DNA of 64,000 nucleotides from Paraburkholderia mimosarum LMG 23256 = NBRC 106338. GTDB taxonomy: Bacteria > Pseudomonadota > Gammaproteobacteria > Burkholderiales > Burkholderiaceae. Shown here in pieces: positions 58,515-64,000 of the stretch. Numbering within the stretch: position 1 is the first letter of the stretch; every line of letters starts with the position of its first letter. The translations under genes and the position numbers were made by a program. The stretch covers positions 62,001-126,000 of the forward strand of contig NZ_BBJJ01000010.1 in assembly GCF_000739815.1 (NCBI RefSeq). Reading direction: 5' to 3'. The notes under the pieces were generated by a model. It saw only the letters and a program-made list of their open reading frames with translations, searched no databases and was not told where the DNA came from.

Positions 58515-59711
58515 TCAGGCGTAGCGACGCAGACGCGACGCGAATTCCTGCAGCGCCTTGATACCGCTTTGTTCGGCGCGGTGGCACCAATCCTGGAGCT
58601 GCGTGAGCAGTTGTTCGCGCGAGGCGCTCGAACGTTCCCAGATGGCGGCCAGTTCGTTGCGCAGCTCGATGTAGGTGCGCAGCTTCTGGCTGTTCGCGAA
58701 AATTTGCGGAAGCTGGCGCTTCTGCGGCTCGTTCAGGCTGGCTTCTTCCTTGTCGAACCACTTGCGGGCGCCGCGCATGACCTTGTACTTCTCGCGCTCG
58801 CCCACTTCCTTGAGGTGCGCAAGCTCCTGGCGGTAGGCCTGCTTCACGGCCTTCGCGTAGCGCGCCATCACTTCGTAGCGGTTGGAGAGCACGGCCTGCA
58901 GCGTTTCGTGGTCGGGCACGAGCTTGCCCTTGGTGAGGCGCGGCGTAGGCGCGACCTTCTTCACCTTGGCGAGACCGACCGCCTGCATCATGCGGATATA
59001 CATCCAGCCGATGTCGAACTCGTACCACTTGTTCGAGAGCTTCGCCGAGGTCGCGAAGGTGTGGTGGTTGTTATGCAACTCTTCGCCGCCGATGAGGATG
59101 CCGATCGGGAAGAGATTCGTGCTCGCGTCGGCCGAATTGAAGTTGCGGTAGCCCCAGAAGTGGCCAAGGCCGTTCACGACGCCCGCCGCCCAGAACGGAA
59201 TCCATGCCATTTGCACGGCCCACACGGTGAGGCCGACCGCACCGAACAGCGCGACGTCGATCACCATCATGATGCTCACGCCGAGGATGGGGTAGCGCGT
59301 GTAGACGTTGCGCTCCATCCAGTCATTGGGCGTGCCGTGGCTGAAGCGGCGAAGCGTTTCTTCGTTCTTCGCTTCGGCGCGATAGAGTTCGGCGCCTTCG
59401 AGCAGCACCTTCCAGATGCCGCGCGTTTGCGGGCTGTGCGGATCTTCTTCGGTCTCGCACTTGGCGTGGTGCTTGCGGTGGATCGCCGCCCACTGGCCGG
59501 TCAACATGCCCGTGGTCATCCACAGCCAGAAGCGGAAGAAGTGGCTCGCGATCGGATGCATGTCCAGCGCGCGGTGCGCCTGGCAGCGGTGCAGGTACAC
59601 CGTCACGCCGACGATCGTGATGTGCGTCGCCACCGCCGCGAACAGCACGATCTGCCACCACGAGAAATGGAGCAGCCCGTGGGCGAGGAAATCAAGCAGG
59701 GAGTTCAACAA
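58515..59711 (-). CDS. membrane fatty acid desaturase (acyl-CoA delta-9 desaturase type)
   Basis: A di-iron inner-membrane enzyme that puts a double bond into acyl chains, changing membrane fluidity. The 398-residue product has the three histidine boxes: H41-x4-H46 (HRCQAH), H78-x2-HH (HRKHH) and HNNHH near residue 215. Four membrane segments lie between and around them. The C-terminal 130 residues are soluble and charged, an extension beyond the core. Acyl-CoA versus lipid-bound substrate is not decided by sequence. Confidence 0.9.
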   Translation of the reverse strand: MLNSLLDFLAHGLLHFSWWQIVLFAAVATHITIVGVTVYLHRCQAHRALDMHPIASHFFRFWLWMTTGMLTGQWAAIHRKHHAKCETEEDPHSPQTRGIWKVLLEGAELYRAEAKNEETLRRFSHGTPNDWMERNVYTRYPILGVSIMMVIDVALFGAVGLTVWAVQMAWIPFWAAGVVNGLGHFWGYRNFNSADASTNLFPIGILIGGEELHNNHHTFATSAKLSNKWYEFDIGWMYIRMMQAVGLAKVKKVAPTPRLTKGKLVPDHETLQAVLSNRYEVMARYAKAVKQAYRQELAHLKEVGEREKYKVMRGARKWFDKEEASLNEPQKRQLPQIFANSQKLRTYIELRNELAAIWERSSASREQLLTQLQDWCHRAEQSGIKALQEFASRLRRYA

Positions 59712-60135
59712 GGTATTTACCCGTGAAGCGAAGCGCGTTGGCCTTTCAGCCCTGCGCCGGTGTCAAGAAAGTGAAAGCGATTCGATGCGGATGGACGGCA
59801 TTCTACTAGAACCGTTCCAAGTGTTTGTAACAAAGGGAGATTTTTTTCTTTATCGGTGACGGCGTCAACGCCCGAAGCCCGTTTTGAGGCGCTTTGTCGC
59901 ACCCCTGCCGACCGGTTTCGTAACATCTGGCCCCATCCCGCCTTTCACCGACACTCCGCAACTCGCGTCGCGCCGTGCACGCCGACGGCGCCGATCGCCG
60001 CGTGCTCCATCCTGAATCCGGGTCCGGCTTGTCGACACACCGACGCACCGACGCGCATCGGCGCGCACGCCAACGCGGGCCGTCCGGCACGTGCCAGCCG
60101 GTCCCGCAAAGGCCGCTCCCGACGCGCCGCTTACC
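59712..60135. other. 424-bp gap between the desaturase and the RNA methyltransferase genes
   Basis: The desaturase promoter should lie here; on the minus strand a TAGAAT box (59808-59803) is seen without a convincing -35. The stretch at 59830-59850 is A/T-rich. No gene is supported; the open frames are basic, low-complexity shadows. Confidence 0.5.
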
Positions 60136-61527
60136 TTACTTCGGCGCCCCTTCCGGCTCGGCGGCTTCGCTCTCTTGCGCCTTCGCGATCGCGTCGGACG
60201 CTTCCTGCGCTGCCGATGCCTCTTCAGGCGTAGTCTCAGCGCCCGCTGCCTTCGTCTTCGGCTTCGCTTCGCCGCGACGCTCCAGCACGGCGGCGAAGAA
60301 GCCGTCGGTCGCGTGGCGGTGCGGCCACAGCGACAGGTATTCGCCCGTGTCGAGGCCCACGCGCTGCTCGGCCAAGGCGTCGCGCGCGCTCACCAGCACG
60401 AACTCGGGATGCGCCTCGAGGAACTGCTTCACGACCGCCTCGTTCTCGGCTTCGAGAATGCTGCAGGTCGCGTAGACAAGACGGCCGCCGCGCTTCAGGA
60501 GGCGCGCCGCGCTCGTCAGAATCGAAAGCTGCTTGGGCGCCAGCTCCGCCACCGACTCGGGCGTCTGGCGCCACTTGAGGTCGGGGTTGCGGCGCAGCGT
60601 GCCGAGACCGGAGCACGGCGCATCCACCAGCACGCGGTCGATCTTGCCGATCAGGCGCTTGATCTTGGCGTCGTGCTCGCTGTCGATCAGCACCGGATTC
60701 ACGTTCGAAAGGCCGCTGCGCGCCAAGCGCGGCTTGAGCTTGGCCAGGCGGCGATCGGAAACGTCAAAAGCGTAGAGGCGGCCCGACGAGCGCATCATCG
60801 CGCCGAGCGCGAGCGTCTTGCCGCCCGCGCCCGCGCAAAAGTCGACCACCATCTCGCCGCGGCGCGGCGCCACGAGCGTGCAGAGCAGCTGGCTGCCCTC
60901 GTCCTGCACCTCGAACCAGCCGTTCTTGAACGCGTCGAGCTTCGCGAGCGCCGGCTTGCCCGTCACGCGCACGCCGAACGGCGCGAACGGGGTTTCGCCG
61001 GCTTCGATGCCTGCCTCGGCCAGCGCGCGCTGCAGTTCGTCGCGGTTCGCCTTGATGGGGTTGGCGCGCAGATCGAGCGGCGCCGGATAGTTGAGCGCGG
61101 CGGCAAGCTGCGCAAGCTCGGCGGGCTGGAAGCGCGTTTCCAGCGCCTTCACGATCCACTCGGGCAGATTGAGCTGCACGCGTTGCGGCAGGCTCGCCGG
61201 GTCGATCTTCGAAACATGTTCGAGCCAGCTCGCCTCGGCGTCGGAAACGAACGGACGGATCGCCGAACGGCCGGCCGTCGCCATCAAACCGAGCAGCGTA
61301 AGGCGGCGCGTGGGACTGCCCGTGCCGCTCTCGGCAAGGTGCGCGAACTCCATGCGCCGGCGCAGCACGGCGAACACTGCCTCGGCAATCACGCCGCGCT
61401 CCGAGTGGCCGAGCTTCGGATGCTCGCGAAAGAAGCGGCTCGTCACGGCATCTGCCGGGCCCGTGAACTTGAGAACGTCGGCGAGCAATGTCTCGGTCTG
61501 TCCGATCAGAAAACCATGCAGTCTCAT
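60136..61527 (-). CDS. RsmB/NOP-family RNA (cytosine-5)-methyltransferase
   Basis: The 463-residue product has the SAM-binding VVDFCAGAGGKTLALG, the DAPCSGLGTLRRNPDLKW motif with the conserved cysteine, and the YATCSILEAENEAVV motif with the catalytic cysteine. This makes it an m5C methyltransferase of rRNA or tRNA. The N-terminal 140 residues are helical, but a clear NusB-type fold is not obvious, so assignment to RsmB itself (C967) is not certain. The last 50 residues are Glu/Ala-rich. It overlaps purN by 4 bases. Confidence 0.88.
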   Translation of the reverse strand: MRLHGFLIGQTETLLADVLKFTGPADAVTSRFFREHPKLGHSERGVIAEAVFAVLRRRMEFAHLAESGTGSPTRRLTLLGLMATAGRSAIRPFVSDAEASWLEHVSKIDPASLPQRVQLNLPEWIVKALETRFQPAELAQLAAALNYPAPLDLRANPIKANRDELQRALAEAGIEAGETPFAPFGVRVTGKPALAKLDAFKNGWFEVQDEGSQLLCTLVAPRRGEMVVDFCAGAGGKTLALGAMMRSSGRLYAFDVSDRRLAKLKPRLARSGLSNVNPVLIDSEHDAKIKRLIGKIDRVLVDAPCSGLGTLRRNPDLKWRQTPESVAELAPKQLSILTSAARLLKRGGRLVYATCSILEAENEAVVKQFLEAHPEFVLVSARDALAEQRVGLDTGEYLSLWPHRHATDGFFAAVLERRGEAKPKTKAAGAETTPEEASAAQEASDAIAKAQESEAAEPEGAPK

Positions 61528-62183
61528 GCGCCCTCCCCGGCGGCTTGCGAGTCGTCAAAGAAGAGCCACTGCGGCTCGGCCGGCGTGAGCGTCACGCGCT
61601 CGCCGTCGAGCGCGAGGCGCCCTTCGACGAACCAGCGCACCGCGCGCGGATACATCACATGTTCGGTCTTGAGCACGCGCGCTGCGAGCGCCGCGGCGTC
61701 GTCGCCCGCGCGCACCGGCACCACCGACTGCGCGACGATGGGACCATGATCGAGCGTGGGCGTGACGAAATGCACCGTCGCGCCATGCACCCGGCAGCCG
61801 GCGTCGAGCGCCTGCTGGTGCGTCTTGAGACCCGGAAACATGGGCAGCAGCGAGGGGTGGATGTTGAGCATCCGGCCCGAATAATGGCCGACGAAGGCTT
61901 CGGTCAGCACGCGCATGAAGCCCGCCAGCACGACGAGGTCGGGCGCGTAGCCGTCGATGACCTCGGCGAGCGCCGCATCGAACGAGGCGCGATCGGGAAA
62001 CTGGCGGTGATCGACGACCGCCGTGGCAATGCCATGCGACGCCGCGAACGCGAGTCCCGCGGCGTCGGAACGGTTGGCAATCACAGCGGCGACACGCGCC
62101 GGCCAGGTCTCGTGCGCGCAGGCGCGCACGATGGCTTCCATGTTGCTCCCCCGCCCGGAAATCAGGATGACGAGATTTTTCAT
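61524..62183 (-). CDS. purN: phosphoribosylglycinamide formyltransferase
   Basis: Transfers a formyl group from 10-formyl-THF to GAR in purine synthesis. The 219-residue product has MKNLVILISGRGSNMEAIV at the start, the AGFMRVL loop, the catalytic NIHPSLLPMFPGL motif with Asn and His, and the later DHGPIVAQ motif. It overlaps the methyltransferase gene by 4 bases (ATGA on the minus strand), so the two are coupled. Confidence 0.96.
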   Translation of the reverse strand: MKNLVILISGRGSNMEAIVRACAHETWPARVAAVIANRSDAAGLAFAASHGIATAVVDHRQFPDRASFDAALAEVIDGYAPDLVVLAGFMRVLTEAFVGHYSGRMLNIHPSLLPMFPGLKTHQQALDAGCRVHGATVHFVTPTLDHGPIVAQSVVPVRAGDDAAALAARVLKTEHVMYPRAVRWFVEGRLALDGERVTLTPAEPQWLFFDDSQAAGEGA

Positions 62184-62249
62184 CCGCGGATTTTATCATC
62201 GGGGGGCGTGCGCCACGCTCGTGCGGCGGCGATCGTCGCCTCGTGCGTT

Positions 62250-62255
62250 TATAAT
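62250..62255 (+). promoter_or_regulatory. perfect -10 box upstream of ribF
   Basis: TATAAT at 62250-62255, with no clear -35 at the normal distance. Transcription would start near 62262. Confidence 0.4.
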
Positions 62256-62350
62256 CTTCTGTTTCGTCGCGGTCCGTGGGCCGTTTGACCAGCACTTTGC
62301 ACGCGTGCCCGGCCGGCGCGCTTTTCGAGGTTCCTCCAGGTTCCGCTATC

Positions 62351-63346
62351 GTGAGAGTCTTCCGCGGTCTTCCCAATGCCGAGAGTCGCGCGCCCTGCGC
62401 GCTCACCATCGGCAATTTCGACGGTGTCCACCGCGGGCATCAGGCGTTGCTCGCGCGCGTGCGCGCGGCGGCCGACGCGCGCGGCCTGCCCGTCTGCGTG
62501 ATGACCTTCGAGCCGCATCCGCGCGAGTTCTTCAACCCGGCCGGCGCCCCGCCGCGCATCGCCATGCTGCGCGACAAGCTCGAAGCGCTGCGCGAGAACG
62601 GCGTGGACCGCGTCGTGGTCGAGCATTTCAACCACACGTTCGCGAGCCAGTCGCCCGAGGCGTTCGTCGAGCGCATCATCGTGAGCGGCCTGCACGCGCG
62701 CTGGATGATGATCGGCGACGACTTCCGCTACGGCGCGAAGCGCGCGGGCGACTTCGCCTCGCTGCAGGCGGCGGGCCAGCAGTACGGCTTCGAAGTCGAA
62801 CAGATGGCGACCGTGGCCGATCCCTCGGGCGTGCGCATTTCCAGCTCCGCCGTGCGCGCGCAGCTGCACGCGGGCGACCTCGACGCCGCGCGCGCCTCGC
62901 TGGGCCGCGGCTACCACATCAGCGCGCACGTGACGCATGGCCTGAAGCTCGGCCGCGACCTCGGCTTTCCGACGATGAACTTGCTGATCGGCCACAAGCG
63001 GCCGGCGCTCAAGGGCATCTTCGTCGTGCAGGTGCATGGCATTGCCGACCACCCGCTGCCCGGCGTGGCGAGCCTCGGCCTGCGCCCTACCGTGGACGAC
63101 TCGGGCCGCGTGCTGCTCGAAGTGCATCTGCTCGACTGGCACGGCGACGCCTACGGCAAGCTCGTACGCGTCGAGTTCCTCAAGAAACTGCGTGACGAGG
63201 AGAAGTTTGCCGACCTCGAAACGCTCACCGCCGCGATCGCCCGCGACGTGGCGAACGCCCGCGCGTGGTTCGCCGCCGCGGGCGCCCACGTGGCCGGCGG
63301 CGCTTCCACCGGGTTCGCCACCTCGGCCACCGACCGAATTAGATGA
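62351..63346 (+). CDS. ribF: bifunctional riboflavin kinase / FAD synthetase
   Basis: Makes FMN from riboflavin and FAD from FMN. The 331-residue product has the N-terminal nucleotidyltransferase domain (LTIGNFDGVHRGHQALL with the HxGH motif, MMIGDDFRYGAKRAGD, VRISSSAVRAQL). The C-terminal flavokinase domain follows (GRDLGFPTMNL, GVASLGLRPTVDDSGRVLLEVHLLD). I chose GTG 62351, which starts at the common MRVFRGLPNAE; a GTG at 62276 is open too. It precedes ileS, the usual order. Confidence 0.95.
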   Translation: MRVFRGLPNAESRAPCALTIGNFDGVHRGHQALLARVRAAADARGLPVCVMTFEPHPREFFNPAGAPPRIAMLRDKLEALRENGVDRVVVEHFNHTFASQSPEAFVERIIVSGLHARWMMIGDDFRYGAKRAGDFASLQAAGQQYGFEVEQMATVADPSGVRISSSAVRAQLHAGDLDAARASLGRGYHISAHVTHGLKLGRDLGFPTMNLLIGHKRPALKGIFVVQVHGIADHPLPGVASLGLRPTVDDSGRVLLEVHLLDWHGDAYGKLVRVEFLKKLRDEEKFADLETLTAAIARDVANARAWFAAAGAHVAGGASTGFATSATDRIR

Positions 63347-63490
63347 CCTGCGCTCCGCGCGGGCTCGACGAGCACCGCACGGATTGCCCGCCCAGAGGCG
63401 TCGCGTGCCGCAAGCACGACATGCAGCGCCCGCGGCGACGGCGGCGCAACGCTGACGCCACGCATCCCCCGAATTCCACGTGATCTCACC

Positions 63491-64000
63491 ATGAGCGACA
63501 AGAAAGCATCCTCCGGCAAGCCGCAGAAGACCGAATCGAAGTACCCCGTCAACCTGCTCGACACCCCGTTCCCGATGCGCGGCGACCTGCCGAAACGCGA
63601 GCCGCAATGGGTCAAGGAATGGGAAGAGAACCAGGTCTACGAGAAGATCCGCGCGGCCTCGAAAGGCCGCAAGAAGTTCATCCTGCACGACGGCCCGCCG
63701 TATGCGAACGGTGACATCCACCTCGGCCACGCCGTCAACAAGATCCTGAAGGACATGATCGTCAAGGCGCGCAATCTCGCGGGCTTCGACGCGGTCTACG
63801 TGCCGGGCTGGGACTGCCACGGCATGCCGATCGAAATCCAGATCGAAAAGCAGTTCGGCAAGTCGCTGCCTGCCCAGGAAGTGATGCAGAAGGCGCGCGA
63901 GTACGCGGCCAGCCAGATCGAGACGCAAAAGAAGGGTTTCAAGCGCCTCGGCGTGCTCGGCGACTGGAACAACCCCTACAAGACGATGAACTTCGTGAAC
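63491..64000 (+). CDS. ileS: isoleucine-tRNA ligase, N-terminal part (cut by window edge)
   Basis: The first 170 residues of isoleucyl-tRNA synthetase. The HIGH-type motif is H77-L-G-H80 in [23 protein letters not shown], and the [22 protein letters not shown] segment follows. The gene runs past the window end. ATG 63491 is the family start. It lies 144 bases after ribF. Confidence 0.98.
   Translation, partial: MSDKKASSGKPQKTESKYPVNLLDTPFPMRGDLPKREPQWVKEWEENQVYEKIRAASKGRKKFILHDGPPYANGDIHLGHAVNKILKDMIVKARNLAGFDAVYVPGWDCHGMPIEIQIEKQFGKSLPAQEVMQKAREYAASQIETQKKGFKRLGVLGDWNNPYKTMNFVN

Noticed and set aside
56287..58524. 745-codon plus-strand frame opposite nadC and nadA
   Set aside because: Shadow; both minus-strand genes are certain and the product is Arg/His-rich.

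Overview
The window is a stretch of a G+C-rich betaproteobacterial chromosome. Its gene content and order point to the Burkholderiaceae (Burkholderia, Paraburkholderia or Caballeronia). The strongest clues are a glucokinase fused to a HexR-type regulator next to zwf and pgl, a DHBP synthase whose second domain lacks the GTP cyclohydrolase II cysteines, a ribBX-ribH-nusB-aminotransferase cluster, fkpB-ispH, rpmB-rpmG, nadB facing nadC-nadA, and ribF-ileS. It looks like core chromosome: I see no insertion sequence, prophage, CRISPR array, integrase or rRNA operon. Genus assignment is inference from gene order and protein character.

Layout. 1-5.3 kb: end of an MBL-fold hydrolase, then lolA and ftsK (minus) and trxB (plus). 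5.4-6.3 kb: an Smr-domain protein. 6.3-15.5 kb: a glucose locus, with an ABC transporter (gtsABCD-like, minus) divergent from zwf-pgl-glk/hexR (plus). A single 19-bp palindrome between them carries the -10 boxes of both predicted promoters. 15.5-18.5 kb: a Bcr/CflA-type efflux pump and hemL. 18.6-26.2 kb: ribD, ribE, an ABC exporter, ribBX, ribH, nusB and an aminotransferase. 26.3-32.2 kb: a lytic transglycosylase, ubiD, a succinate-semialdehyde dehydrogenase and a LysE-type exporter. 32.3-38.6 kb: several small genes, yggT, tRNA-Gly(CCC), trmB, uppP, a DUF1439 lipoprotein and a cysteine-cluster protein. 38.8-44.4 kb: hemN, tRNA-Leu(CAA), an RsuA-type pseudouridine synthase, a small membrane protein, an epimerase-like oxidoreductase and a ferredoxin-reductase-like protein. 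44.5-46.4 kb: an argD-type aminotransferase with a regulatory leader, then a GNAT acetyltransferase. 46.5-50.2 kb: livHMGF. 51.2-54.4 kb: ispH, fkpB, radC, rpmB and rpmG. 54.6-58.4 kb: NAD synthesis (nadB, nadC, nadA). 58.5-64 kb: a fatty acid desaturase, an RNA m5C methyltransferase, purN, ribF and the start of ileS.

The most interesting signal is upstream of the argD-type gene, at 44492-44665. A predicted promoter starts transcription at or beside the ATG of a 16-codon peptide with four consecutive arginine codons. The peptide is followed by an intrinsic terminator, and a segment just after its stop codon can pair with the terminator's 5' arm. This is the layout of a ribosome-controlled transcription attenuator that would sense arginine; I know of no description of one for this gene. 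Other points of interest are the shared HexR-like operator of the glucose locus, a pair of paralogous proteins of about 74 residues each lying just downstream of a tRNA gene, a four-copy 11-bp tandem repeat upstream of the efflux pump, and several unexplained perfect inverted repeats.
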